From NCBI RefSeq assembly GCF_013359935.1, contig NZ_JABMCB010000185.1, forward strand, positions 1-64,000: a stretch of 64,000 bases of DNA, written 5' to 3'. Source of the stretch: Paenibacillus xylanilyticus. GTDB lineage: Bacteria; Bacillota; Bacilli; Paenibacillales; Paenibacillaceae. A program made the position numbers and the translations under genes. The first letter of the stretch is position 1. Every line of letters begins with the position of its first letter. Positions 51,628-60,911 of this stretch are shown piece by piece. The notes below the pieces were generated by a model, which did no database searches, was not told where the DNA came from, and was given only the letters and a program-made list of their open reading frames with translations.

Positions 51628-52389
51628 ATGCTTGCTGCCGAGCGGTATGATCGGATTGTAGAGATGGTGAATGAGAATGGCAGCATGCGTGTATCCGAGC
51701 TGAGTGATCGCTGCAGGGTAACCGAAGAGACCATCCGCCGCGATCTGGATCGGCTGGAGCAAGCCGGGAGATTAAAGCGCTCCCATGGAGGAGCTGTGAG
51801 CATTAAGGACGATCAGCCGGAGATCCCTTATCGTGTAAGGGAAACAACGCATGCGGAAGAGAAGAAACGAATTGCCCAGGCTGCTCTTTCCATGATTCGC
51901 CCTGGAGATCGAATTCTGCTGGATGCCAGCACCACGGCAGGTTACATGGCTGCGAATATGCCGGATATTCCGCTGACGGTGCTAACCAACTCCATTCAGG
52001 TGGCGACTGAACTTAGCAGCAAAGACAAGATTGAGGTGATCTCTACCGGAGGTCAGCTGGCACAGCGTTCCTTGTCATTTGTCGGGCCCCTCGCCGAACG
52101 TTCTCTGGAGACGTATCATGTCGATAAACTGTTTTTGTCCTGCAAGGGTGTGCATCTGGAGGGTGGTGGAATCAGCGAGTCCAATGAACTGCAAGCCAGA
52201 TTGAAACAGAAAATGGTCGGTATTTCCGACCAGGTCATTTTGCTCGCAGACGCCAGCAAGTTCGGTGTCCGTGCATTCGCAAGGGTAACGGGATTGAATG
52301 CGGTTCATGCTGTGATCATCAATGAGCCGCAGGAAGGGGATCTAATCCATCGATTGAAGGACTACGACATCCAAATTACAACCGTATAA
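51628..52389 (+). CDS. DeoR-family regulator of the rhamnose operon (paralog 2)
   Basis: A 253-aa DeoR repressor with HTH (about 6-57, VSELSDRCRVTEETIRRDLDRLEQ) and sensor domain with GDRILLDASTTAGYMAANM, VLTNSIQVATEL, GGQLAQRS and LSCKGVHLEGG. It starts 1 bp after rhaB, so it is almost certainly the local regulator; a rhamnose-derived phosphate is the probable effector. Very similar to the DeoR protein at 41003. ATG at 51628 follows GAGTGAGGTG. Confidence 0.9.
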   Translation: MLAAERYDRIVEMVNENGSMRVSELSDRCRVTEETIRRDLDRLEQAGRLKRSHGGAVSIKDDQPEIPYRVRETTHAEEKKRIAQAALSMIRPGDRILLDASTTAGYMAANMPDIPLTVLTNSIQVATELSSKDKIEVISTGGQLAQRSLSFVGPLAERSLETYHVDKLFLSCKGVHLEGGGISESNELQARLKQKMVGISDQVILLADASKFGVRAFARVTGLNAVHAVIINEPQEGDLIHRLKDYDIQITTV

Positions 52390-52475
52390 GCGAAATACAA
52401 TTCATTCAGAACTGACCCAATACTACAGAATTACGATAATAGACAACAACTAATCGATTATGGGAGCGTGTGATT

Positions 52476-53204
52476 ATGAAGGTCTCCTTGTTCATTACCT
52501 GCCTCAGCGATGCCATCTATCCGCGTGTGGGAGAAGCGATGGTGAGACTGCTTGCCGCTCATGGCGTTCGGCTGGAATTCCCGCCTGTTCAAACCTGCTG
52601 CGGTCAGCCTTCATACAATAGCGGGTACTGGGATGAGACAAGAGTGGCAGCCAAAACGATCCTGGAAGCGTTTGACGACAGCGATTTTGTAGTCTGTCCT
52701 TCAGGTTCTTGTACGTATATGATTCACCATTATCCTGAGCTGTTTGCAAATGAACCGATATGGCTTGAAAAGGCAAAACGACTGGAAGCGAAAGCTTATG
52801 AATTCACACAATTTCTGGTGCAGGTGCTTGGAATAACAGATCTGGGAGCACATTTCCCTCATAAGGTAACGTATCATCCGTCCTGTCATGGCAGCAGGCT
52901 GCTTGGGGTGAAGGATGAACCTATGGCACTGTTGTCCGCAGTGAAAGGGCTGGAATTTGTACCTCTTCCTTTTGGAGAGGATTGCTGCGGGTTCGGGGGA
53001 ACATTTGCTGTAAAAATGTCGGATATCTCCGGAGCCATGGTAACCGAGAAAGTCGATCATATCAAAGAGACCGAAGCAGAGGTGCTTGTTGGACTGGATA
53101 TGGCGTGTCTCATGAATATCGCAGGCAATTTGCGTTACCGGAATGAACCGGTGCGTGTCATGCATTTGGCCGAATTACTGTATGAGGGGGTGCGAACAGG
53201 ATGA
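52476..53204 (+). CDS. lutA: L-lactate oxidation iron-sulfur protein LutA
   Basis: A 242-aa protein with two CCG domains: TCCGQPSYNSGYWDE (about 34-48) and DCCGFGGTFAVKM (about 169-181), which bind Fe-S clusters in LutA/GlcF-like proteins. In B. subtilis LutABC oxidises L-lactate to pyruvate. ATG at 52476 follows GGGAG. It overlaps lutB by ATGA. About 86 bp after the DeoR gene in the same direction. Confidence 0.93.
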   Translation: MKVSLFITCLSDAIYPRVGEAMVRLLAAHGVRLEFPPVQTCCGQPSYNSGYWDETRVAAKTILEAFDDSDFVVCPSGSCTYMIHHYPELFANEPIWLEKAKRLEAKAYEFTQFLVQVLGITDLGAHFPHKVTYHPSCHGSRLLGVKDEPMALLSAVKGLEFVPLPFGEDCCGFGGTFAVKMSDISGAMVTEKVDHIKETEAEVLVGLDMACLMNIAGNLRYRNEPVRVMHLAELLYEGVRTG

Positions 53205-54718
53205 GTCAGCCGGGTGTAATGGATGTGTCTGTCAAAAAGCGAGCAGAACTCGCGCTTAATGATGATTTTCTGCGCAAAGCTGTGAAGTTCACTACTGAAC
53301 GACTGCGGAATGGGAAGAAATCCGCCTCGGAAGAACACGGAAACTGGGACGAATGGCGGGAACGGGGCCGCCAGATTCGTCTGCACACGATCGCATATCT
53401 CGATTATTATCTGAATGAATTCGTAAACAATGCCCGTGCTAACGGTGTTCATATTCATTTTGCGGATACATCGGTGGAGGCAGCTGCCATTGCTCTCGAT
53501 ATAGCGGCACACAAGGAAGCTGCGTCCGTGGTGAAATCCAAATCAATGGTGTCGGAAGAAGTACATTTGAACCATGCGATTGAATCTGCCGGCATCGAAG
53601 CGATTGAGACCGATCTGGGCGAATACATCATCCGGTTGGCTGGAGAAGCCCCATCTCATATTGTCATCCCGGCCATTCACAAAAATCGTTATCAGATCGC
53701 CGAATTGTTATCGAAGGAAGCGGGAGAAATCCTGGAACCGGATACCACCGTACTCGCCGGGTTTGTACGCAAAAAACTGCGGGAAAAATTCCTCGAGGCA
53801 GATATTGGCATGACCGGCTGCAACTTTGCCATTGCGGAGACCGGATCCATGGTATTGTTCGAAAATGAAGGCAATGCCCGTATGGTATCCACTGTACCCA
53901 AAACGCAAATAACGCTAATGGGGATGGAACGTATTATTCCATCCTGGACGGATCTCGAAGTGATGGCCACGCTGCTGCCTCGTTCGGCAACAGGACAGAA
54001 GTTGACGATGTACATGTCAGGCATAACCGGGCCGCGCCGAACGGAGGACGGGGACGGACCTGAAGAAATGCATATCATTATTGTGGATAATGGACGATCC
54101 CTGCAGCTGGGTGATCCTGAATTTCAGGAACTGCTCAACTGCATACGCTGCGGTGCCTGTCTTAATGCTTGTCCAGTATACCGTCATATTGGCGGGCATG
54201 CCTATGGGGGAACCTACAGTGGCCCGATTGGAGCAGTGCTGACGCCAGCGCTGAATGGAAATATAGACGAGTGGAACGACATTGCCAGTGCTTCAAGTTT
54301 GTGTGGAGCTTGCTATGAAGCATGTCCTGTCAAAATACCTCTGCATGATATGCTTGTGTATCTCCGCAGACGCAAGGTGGAAGAAGGACACGGCAATAAG
54401 CTTGAAGGTGCCGGCATGAAGGGATTCGCCGCAGTGGTGTCGAACTCGAAACGATTCAGTGCAGCCATTCGTCTCGGGCAGATCGGTCAGAAAGCGGTTG
54501 TACGCAATGACGGTATCTCTCTCAAGCTGGGTCCGCTAAAAGGCTGGAACACCTACAGAGTGGCACCCAGTCTGGCAAAGCGTTCATTCCGTCAGCAATG
54601 GAACAAGCTGGACCAGGAGCTGACTAAGGATCAGAGAGAGATGGATTCAGCTGTTCGTAACCGGATGGAGCGAATTCTGCGTGAACGAGAGCAAGGAGGC
54701 GACAAGCATGAGCGCTGA
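53201..54718 (+). CDS. lutB: L-lactate oxidation iron-sulfur protein LutB
   Basis: A 505-aa protein. The N-terminal DUF162/LUD-like domain (about 60-300) contains VVKSKSMVSEEVHLNHAIE, TDLGEYIIRLAGEAPSHIV and GMTGCNFAIAETGSMVL; two 4Fe-4S motifs follow, CIRCGACLNACPVY (about 310-323) and CGACYEACPVKIPL (about 367-380). It is the electron-carrying subunit of LutABC. It overlaps lutA by 4 bp and lutC by 11 bp, so translation is coupled. Confidence 0.95.
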   Translation: MSQPGVMDVSVKKRAELALNDDFLRKAVKFTTERLRNGKKSASEEHGNWDEWRERGRQIRLHTIAYLDYYLNEFVNNARANGVHIHFADTSVEAAAIALDIAAHKEAASVVKSKSMVSEEVHLNHAIESAGIEAIETDLGEYIIRLAGEAPSHIVIPAIHKNRYQIAELLSKEAGEILEPDTTVLAGFVRKKLREKFLEADIGMTGCNFAIAETGSMVLFENEGNARMVSTVPKTQITLMGMERIIPSWTDLEVMATLLPRSATGQKLTMYMSGITGPRRTEDGDGPEEMHIIIVDNGRSLQLGDPEFQELLNCIRCGACLNACPVYRHIGGHAYGGTYSGPIGAVLTPALNGNIDEWNDIASASSLCGACYEACPVKIPLHDMLVYLRRRKVEEGHGNKLEGAGMKGFAAVVSNSKRFSAAIRLGQIGQKAVVRNDGISLKLGPLKGWNTYRVAPSLAKRSFRQQWNKLDQELTKDQREMDSAVRNRMERILREREQGGDKHER

Positions 54719-55433
54719 ACATCAGGAATGGCTGGATCAACTGGAGAAGCGGTCGCGTGAGAAGCAGGAAACATTCATGAATGGGATTGCTTCCAAATTG
54801 AGAAGACCCCGGCAGAAACAAGCACCAACACAACCCTTTCGAGGTGCACCATCGTTCTGGAATGAACTGGACTGGGATGAGGACAAACGCATACAGGCAT
54901 TTACGGATAATTTTGTGAGTGTCGGCGCTCACGTGGTCCGGGTGAAAAATCTGGAGGAAGTATCCGCCTTTATTACAATCAAGGCTAACGAGCTGGGAGC
55001 CAAATATCTGATTCGGCAAAACGAACAGGTTTTGGACGAACTGCAGCTCGAAGCGAGCCTGCCAGAAGTTCAGGTTTCCGTATGGAACAGCAAGCCAGAT
55101 GAAAACTGGAAAGCTCGGGCAGCAGAGGCCGACATCGGAGTGGTCATGGCGGATTACGCGACAGCATACACGGGTTCTGTGACTGTGCTGTCATCACCAC
55201 AAAAGGGACGTTCTGTAAGCCTGCTGCCAACGGTATTGATCATTGTCATTCCGGTAGAACGTCTGCATACGAGATTGGGTGAGACGCTGAATCGATTTGA
55301 TGAAATGGGAAGAGAGAATCTTCCCGCAGGTATTCATTTTATTTCTGGCCCAAGTCGATCTTCCGATATTGAAAATGATTTGACGATTGGCGTGCACGGT
55401 CCGGGTATTGTATACGGTCTAATTATGGGGTAA
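54708..55433 (+). CDS. lutC: L-lactate oxidation protein LutC
   Basis: A 241-aa LUD-domain protein (about 100-240, EADIGVVMADYATAYTGSVTVLSS, then LLPTVLIIVIPVERLHTRLGE and FISGPSRSSDIENDLTIGVHGPG, all diagnostic of LutC). It completes LutABC. The N-terminus (about 1-35) is charged and helical. ATG at 54708 follows AAGGAGGCG, inside the end of lutB. The operon ends at a strong terminator. Confidence 0.93.
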   Translation: MSAEHQEWLDQLEKRSREKQETFMNGIASKLRRPRQKQAPTQPFRGAPSFWNELDWDEDKRIQAFTDNFVSVGAHVVRVKNLEEVSAFITIKANELGAKYLIRQNEQVLDELQLEASLPEVQVSVWNSKPDENWKARAAEADIGVVMADYATAYTGSVTVLSSPQKGRSVSLLPTVLIIVIPVERLHTRLGETLNRFDEMGRENLPAGIHFISGPSRSSDIENDLTIGVHGPGIVYGLIMG

Positions 55434-55473
55434 TAAATATGAACTTAAGCCCGGTAGTCATACAATCAATACA

Positions 55474-55526
55474 ACAACTGTCTGGTGAAGCAGAGCTGTT
55501 CTGCTCTGCTCAGGGCAGTTGTTTTT
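55474..55526 (+). terminator. rho-independent terminator of lutABC
   Basis: ACAACTG...CAGTTGT enclosing AGCAGAG/CTCTGCT, followed by TTTTTT. Confidence 0.88.
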
Positions 55527-55660
55527 TATATAGTCATTACTCAAGGTCATAGACAAAAACTATTAAAATTATAGCATCTATATATTTAATCTATCATCGA
55601 CCTGCGAGTATAATCAATTTAGATACTTTTCGTTGTTAACAAGATAAGGGGGGCTTTATA

Positions 55661-56215
55661 GTGAACATTTATTCTTATCCGATTTCGTCAGCGGATGGAC
55701 GCATTGGTGATTTATCAGAGTTCGCGGGGAAGGTGCTGCTCATTGTGAATACAGCCAGCAAGTGCAGCTACTCCAGACAATTTTTGGCGCTGCAGCAGCT
55801 GTATGATAAGTACCGGGGGCAAGGACTGGAGATTTTGGCGTTTCCCTGCGATCAATTTAACCATAAAGAACCGGGCGGTAACGCTGAGATAGCGGAATAT
55901 TGCAAAAATGAATTTCATATCACCTTTCCGATGTTTGATAAGATTGAGGTTGCCGGGCCATCCATTCACCCGTTGTTTCGCCATTTGACTGAAGAGGCAG
56001 CATTCCGGGGATATGACCTGGAAACGGAGGAAGGACAGTGGATGGACCATTTTGTCAGGGAAAACCATCCGACATTGTACCAAGGGAACGGGATCAAATG
56101 GAACTTCACCAAATTTCTGATCCGTCGAAACGGAGAGGTGAGTGGTCGTTATGAGACTACCATTGAACCGATGAGAATGGAAACGCAAATAAAGGAACTG
56201 CTCAAGCAGCTCTAG
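55661..56215 (+). CDS. glutathione peroxidase-family thiol peroxidase, second copy
   Basis: A 184-aa Gpx paralog of the protein at 16267. Peroxidatic C35 in NTASKCSYSRQF, second Cys in FPCDQFNHKEPGG (Asp in place of Asn), and catalytic KWNFTKFLI (about 146-154). It also carries the insertion before KWNFTKF (about 20-25 residues). Start is a GTG behind GGGGGG. Single-gene unit with a following hairpin. Confidence 0.88.
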   Translation: MNIYSYPISSADGRIGDLSEFAGKVLLIVNTASKCSYSRQFLALQQLYDKYRGQGLEILAFPCDQFNHKEPGGNAEIAEYCKNEFHITFPMFDKIEVAGPSIHPLFRHLTEEAAFRGYDLETEEGQWMDHFVRENHPTLYQGNGIKWNFTKFLIRRNGEVSGRYETTIEPMRMETQIKELLKQL

Positions 56216-56238
56216 AATAAGCGAAGCCGTTGCCAAAA

Positions 56239-56284
56239 CCAAGGTGGACAAGGCCTGAATACCTCAGGCCAAGGGACCACTTGG
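56239..56284 (+). terminator. hairpin after the second gpx gene
   Basis: CCAAGGTGG pairs with CCACTTGG, with an inner AGGCCTGA/TCAGGCC stem; the T-run is short (ATCTTT). Confidence 0.5.
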
Positions 56285-56572
56285 ATCTTTGGATAGAGCA
56301 GCTACCCAATAGTCCTATGACTTTGAGACTGTTGTAGATTGGAACTGGAAATGTTAGGGTAAAAGTAAGGTAACGATGTCACTCCATTTTTTTTACTTTG
56401 AAATGACCAATATACCAATTCGGTCAATCGGTTCTGATTTGTTTTTTCTATGTTATGCATCAAATGTGATTACTTGCAGAAAATGAAGTCATGTCAGTTA
56501 ATTTAAGGAGTTTTTTCAAAACATTCATTATTTATTTGGTTGGACTAATAAGTTGGAAGAGGAGCGAAGATT
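56285..56572 (+). promoter_or_regulatory. CYP102 upstream region with TetR-like operator
   Basis: About 290 bp, AT-rich. The inverted repeat TGACC...GGTCA at 56404-56426, followed by a direct repeat TCGGTCAATCGGTT, resembles operators of TetR-type repressors that often control CYP102 genes. No regulator gene is adjacent. GGAAGAGGAG precedes the ATG. Confidence 0.45.
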
Positions 56573-59500
56573 ATGTCCCCATTTTCAGTACCACAGCCCA
56601 AAACATTCGGCCCTTTGGCTAACTTGCCACATTTAAACTTTGAGGAGCCTGTGCAATCCCTGGTCAAACTTGCCGACCAATATGGACCAATCTTTCGAAT
56701 GGAGTACCCGGGACGAAGCGAGTTGTATATTTCGGGTCATGAGCTGGTGGCCGAGGTAACGGATGAATCCAAATTCGACAAGCGTGTGTGGGCACCTCTT
56801 GCGAAGGTTCGTGCATTTGCGGGAGATGGCCTGTTTACAAGCTGGACCGATGAACCTAACTGGAAAAAAGCCCATAACGTGCTGCTTCCCAGCTTCAGCC
56901 AGCGTGCAATGCAGGGATATCATAACAAAATGATTGATCTGGCTGTGCAGCTTGTTCAGAAATGGTCCAGGCTGAATCCCGACGAAACGGTTAACGTACC
57001 TGATGATATGACGCGCCTCACTCTGGATACGATCGGATTATGTGGATTTAACTATCGGTTTAACAGCTTTTACAGAGAAGAACCGCATCCATTTATCACG
57101 AGCATGGTACGCGCACTGGATGAATCCATGAGTTCACTGCAGCGCCTTCGTATTCAGGACAAGCTGATGATCAGTAAAAAGAAACAATTCGAACAGGATA
57201 TTCGTTCGATGTTCACGCTGGTCGATCATATCATTGCGGAACGCAAAGAGCAGCCTCAGGAAGGTGCGGATGATCTGTTATCCCATATGCTTAGCGGCAA
57301 GGATCCGGAAACGGGTGAAACACTTGACGATGAGAATATCCGATATCAGATTATTACATTCCTCATTGCAGGACATGAGACAACGAGTGGATTATTATCC
57401 TTTGCCATATACTACTTGATGAAAAATCCGGACAAGTTGGCCAAGGCGCAAGCCGAAGCTGACCAGATTTTAAAAGATCCGGTTCCGACGTACAATCAGG
57501 TTCGCAATCTGAAATATATCCGCATGGTGCTGAACGAAGCATTGCGCCTGTGGCCAACGGCTCCGGCATTTTCCCTGTACGCCAAAGAAGACACGGTGCT
57601 CGCAGGAAAGTATCCTTTGCAAAAAGGGGATAGTGTAAGTGTGCTCATTCCCAAGCTGCATCGTGACCGTGATGCTTGGGGTGACGATGTAGAGGAATTC
57701 CGTCCCGAGCGGTTCGAGGATCCGAGCAAGGTGCCGCATGATGCCTACAAGCCGTTTGGTAATGGTCAACGGGCCTGCATTGGACAGCAGTTTGCACTTC
57801 AGGAAGCAACGCTTGTGCTGGGCATGGTCCTGAAACATTTTGATCTGATCGATCATACGGATTACCAGTTGAAAGTAAAAGAGACATTGACACTCAAGCC
57901 GGATCATTTCACCATTCGGGTTCGTGCCCGTGGTGGGCAGCCTGTCATGGCTGTTCCAGGTGTTTCGGTACAGGAGCAGCCGTCCTCGGCTGCCAAAAGA
58001 AAAGAGCCTGATGCGGCAAATGCCCATCACACCCCGATGCTTGTCTTGTATGGTTCCAATTTGGGTACCGCGGAAGGTATTGCCCGTGAGATTGCAGATC
58101 ATGCACGATATCAAGGCTTTCGAAGTGAAGTGGCAGCACTGAATGATCGAGTAGGCAAGCTGCCTAAAGAAGGTGCTGTTGTCATCGTCAGTGCATCGTA
58201 CAACGGCCAACCTCCGAGCAATGCCAAGGATTTTGTAGAATGGATTGAACATGCAGATCACAAGGAATTTGAGGGAGTCCGCTTTGCAGTGCTTGGATGC
58301 GGGGATCACAACTGGGCCAGCACGTATCAGCGCATCCCGCGTTTGATTGATGAACAGCTCTCTTCGAAGGGAGCAACGCGGTTATCTCCTCTTGGTGAAA
58401 GTGATGCTAGCGGGGATTTTGAGAAGCAGGTTGAGGACTGGACTGAACAATTGTGGCCGGATTTGGCACGAGCGTTGGGACTTGAGCTGAACAGCAGCTC
58501 AGGCAGTGAGCGCAGTTCATTGTCCGTACAGTTTGTAAGTGGACTGGCGGTGACACCGCTTGCAGATACGTATGATGCCCATGTAGCTCAAGTGCTCGAG
58601 AACCGGGAACTTCATGATGCGGGCAGCCAGCGGAGTACACGTCATCTGGAGATCCAACTGCCTGAAGGCATGACCTACAAGGAAGGCGATCATTTGGGGA
58701 TTCTTCCGCAAAATCCACCGGAACTCGTGGAGCGTGTACTAAAACGTTATGGTTTCACTGGTACGGAACACCTGGTTTTGGATGCATCTGGTCGAAGCGC
58801 CGCGCACTTGCCTCTGCATCAGTCGGTTAATCTGTATGACTTGCTCAGCCACAGCGTGGAATTGCAAGAAGCAGCAACACGTGCACAGCTGAGAGAGCTG
58901 GCAGCATACACTGTGTGCCCGCCGCACAAGAAGGAGCTTGAAGCGCTTCTGGATGAATCCGTGTATATGGAAGAAGTGCGAGGAAAGCGGGTATCGATGC
59001 TGGATTATCTGGTTAAATACGAGGCGTGTGAAATACCGTTTGAACGCTTCCTGGAACTGCTGCCTTCACTCAAAGCGAGATATTATTCCATCTCCAGTTC
59101 ACCTCGTGTCCAGCCGGAACAGGCCAGTATCACAGTTAGTGTAGTTCGTGCTCCTGCCTGGAGCGGACAAGGGGAATATAAAGGCATAGCGTCAAACTAT
59201 CTGGCGAACCTGAAACCGGGTGAAGAGGTGGTCATGTTCATACGGACGCCAGAGTCCGGGTTTGAATTGCCAAATCAAGCGGAGGTACCGATTATTATGG
59301 TAGGTCCAGGAACAGGTGTGGCACCATTCCGTGGCTTCCTGCAGGCAAGACGTGTTTTGAAGGAACAAGGGCAGCAGGTTGGCGAAGCCCATCTTTACTT
59401 TGGATGCCGTAATCCGGAGCATGACTATTTGTATAAAAATGAGCTTGAAGCTGCACAGCAAGAAGGGCTTGTCCAGCTCCATACCGCTTTCTCCAGAGTG

Positions 59501-59749
59501 GACGGACAGGACAAGTGCTACGTGCAGCATCTGATGAGAGACGACGCCCAAAAGCTGATCCCACTGCTTGAGCAGGGCGGGCATCTGTATATTTGCGGAG
59601 ATGGAAGCAAGATGGCCCCTGATGTGGAGGCTACGCTGAAGAAAGCATACACCGACATTAGCGGCAATTCGGCAGAACAGGCTGATGCATGGCTTGAACG
59701 TTTGCAGCAGGAAGGGCGCTATGCCAAAGATGTTTGGACAGGCTTATAA
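56573..59749 (+). CDS. self-sufficient fatty-acid hydroxylase (CYP102-type P450/reductase)
   Basis: A 1058-aa fusion of cytochrome P450 and its reductase, closely following the BM3 plan. P450 domain (about 1-460): I-helix AGHETTSG (about 265-272), EALRLWP ExxR (about 320-326) and heme ligand C402 in [14 protein letters not shown] domain (about 485-640) starts at [21 protein letters not shown] domain (about 665-1058): [21 protein letters not shown] and YICGDGSKM. It hydroxylates fatty acids or related lipids with NADPH. Possibly TetR-controlled. Ends at a terminator. Confidence 0.95.
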   Translation: MSPFSVPQPKTFGPLANLPHLNFEEPVQSLVKLADQYGPIFRMEYPGRSELYISGHELVAEVTDESKFDKRVWAPLAKVRAFAGDGLFTSWTDEPNWKKAHNVLLPSFSQRAMQGYHNKMIDLAVQLVQKWSRLNPDETVNVPDDMTRLTLDTIGLCGFNYRFNSFYREEPHPFITSMVRALDESMSSLQRLRIQDKLMISKKKQFEQDIRSMFTLVDHIIAERKEQPQEGADDLLSHMLSGKDPETGETLDDENIRYQIITFLIAGHETTSGLLSFAIYYLMKNPDKLAKAQAEADQILKDPVPTYNQVRNLKYIRMVLNEALRLWPTAPAFSLYAKEDTVLAGKYPLQKGDSVSVLIPKLHRDRDAWGDDVEEFRPERFEDPSKVPHDAYKPFGNGQRACIGQQFALQEATLVLGMVLKHFDLIDHTDYQLKVKETLTLKPDHFTIRVRARGGQPVMAVPGVSVQEQPSSAAKRKEPDAANAHHTPMLVLYGSNLGTAEGIAREIADHARYQGFRSEVAALNDRVGKLPKEGAVVIVSASYNGQPPSNAKDFVEWIEHADHKEFEGVRFAVLGCGDHNWASTYQRIPRLIDEQLSSKGATRLSPLGESDASGDFEKQVEDWTEQLWPDLARALGLELNSSSGSERSSLSVQFVSGLAVTPLADTYDAHVAQVLENRELHDAGSQRSTRHLEIQLPEGMTYKEGDHLGILPQNPPELVERVLKRYGFTGTEHLVLDASGRSAAHLPLHQSVNLYDLLSHSVELQEAATRAQLRELAAYTVCPPHKKELEALLDESVYMEEVRGKRVSMLDYLVKYEACEIPFERFLELLPSLKARYYSISSSPRVQPEQASITVSVVRAPAWSGQGEYKGIASNYLANLKPGEEVVMFIRTPESGFELPNQAEVPIIMVGPGTGVAPFRGFLQARRVLKEQGQQVGEAHLYFGCRNPEHDYLYKNELEAAQQEGLVQLHTAFSRVDGQDKCYVQHLMRDDAQKLIPLLEQGGHLYICGDGSKMAPDVEATLKKAYTDISGNSAEQADAWLERLQQEGRYAKDVWTGL

Positions 59750-59801
59750 TGAGGAAACCCCAATGGAGCTAATCCGCTTATTTTTACATGAATAAGCTGC
59801 G

Positions 59802-59838
59802 CGGTGAGACACAGAGAAATTCTGTGCTCACCGTTTTT
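59802..59838 (+). terminator. rho-independent terminator
   Basis: CGGTGAGACACAGAG...CTGTGCTCACCG followed by TTTTT. Confidence 0.9.
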
Positions 59839-59919
59839 GCCATGAAGACATAAGCAGGCAGAGCTGCAGAAGTTGCGTTATAATTTGAAGGGGAGCATGA
59901 ATTCATGACACGATACGAA

Positions 59920-60327
59920 TCAGCGCGTCTGCTTTTTCTTTTGCAGTGCTGGACGTTTGATGGATTCGATCTGGGTCAGAGGAAACAGGATGCGGGAAGG
60001 AAATTTGCCCTTTCCCTGAAGCTCCAGATAATCGATTCCCACGCCAACCAGTCGGATATTTCGAAAGGCGTTTTTGGATGGGAACACGGTGCGAATGCCT
60101 ACCCGCACACCTCGGCGTGTTTGCGGCGTATCAAACACACGGATGGATAACAGGGTGAGCGGAATAAACAATTGTCGATTGACTTCGATAAAATGATGAG
60201 GGTACACCCGTTTGATGCGGCCCGGTTCAAGTCCTGATCTCGGTGTATTAAGCTCGGCCAGATGTCCCTGCAGCTCTGCCAGACGCTGTTGCAGCGTTTT
60301 GCCTGTATGGAGATGATGCCAATTCAT
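59920..60327 (-). CDS. conserved hypothetical protein
   Basis: A 135-aa beta-rich basic protein beginning MNWHHLHTGKTLQQRLAELQ. Residues 45-115 contain several strands (RIKRVYPHHFIEVNRQLFI, SIRVFDTPQTRRGVRV, NIRLVGVGIDYLELQ). GGAGGAT lies 6 bases before the ATG on the minus strand, whereas overlapping plus-strand frames have poor starts, so this strand is chosen. No family recognised. It is divergent from the gene at 60449. Confidence 0.6.
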   Translation of the reverse strand: MNWHHLHTGKTLQQRLAELQGHLAELNTPRSGLEPGRIKRVYPHHFIEVNRQLFIPLTLLSIRVFDTPQTRRGVRVGIRTVFPSKNAFRNIRLVGVGIDYLELQGKGKFPSRILFPLTQIESIKRPALQKKKQTR

Positions 60328-60448
60328 AAGTCATCCTCCGTTCTCCGTTTATACCTATTATATGAGCGGAAGAGGTCCAGAGGTGAGCAGTTGGCTGCCC
60401 ATGTTTGTTCAACAAGGTCCATAATATATGATATAGGGAGTGAATCCA

Positions 60449-60793
60449 ATGAACGTGGAAATAAACAAAGATCTTATAAAGGATGAACGCGGGAATTATT
60501 ATATCGCCGTGCAAATGGAAGGAAATGAGCTAACACTCGTTAATGCGTTTGTTGAAGCATCCTTTACTCCGGAATTGATCTACAATGAAGAGTTTCGAAG
60601 CAGATATAAGGAGATCGAGGGCGGGTTCGTTGGCAAAATTGCAATGGACCTTCTGCGGCATGATGTGGTTATGGGATTAAAAGCAATCGACCGACAGCTG
60701 CTGAACTTGTCCGATGTGGAGCAGGAGTATAACGTGAGTTTTATCGATACGATTGAATTTTATCGTCACCCCGCGTGGAAACGCAAAGCTTGA
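60449..60793 (+). CDS. conserved hypothetical protein
   Basis: A 114-aa acidic cytoplasmic protein beginning MNVEINKDLIKDERGNYY, mixed alpha/beta, with no Cys, signal or membrane segment. GGGAG precedes the ATG by 8 bases. Function unknown. Convergent with the glycosidase gene downstream; they share the strong hairpin at 60867. Confidence 0.65.
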   Translation: MNVEINKDLIKDERGNYYIAVQMEGNELTLVNAFVEASFTPELIYNEEFRSRYKEIEGGFVGKIAMDLLRHDVVMGLKAIDRQLLNLSDVEQEYNVSFIDTIEFYRHPAWKRKA

Positions 60794-60866
60794 TCATATT
60801 CGTTTGATTCGTTTTCATAGCTGCTGCTTGAGGATCGAAGGGACCTAATGAAAGCTTGGAAATAGT

Positions 60867-60909
60867 AAAGGCGCAAGTGCAGAGAGAGTCTCTGCACTTG
60901 CGCCTTTTA
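60867..60909. terminator. bidirectional rho-independent terminator
   Basis: AAAAGGCGCAAGTGCAGAGA pairs with TCTCTGCACTTGCGCCTTTT, giving U-tracts on both strands between the convergent genes. Confidence 0.95.
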
Positions 60910-60911
60910 AT

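Noticed and set aside
59905..60150. 81-codon plus-strand frame opposite the minus-strand hypothetical gene
   Set aside because: It overlaps the minus-strand gene 59920-60327, which has a better ribosome site and a more protein-like sequence.
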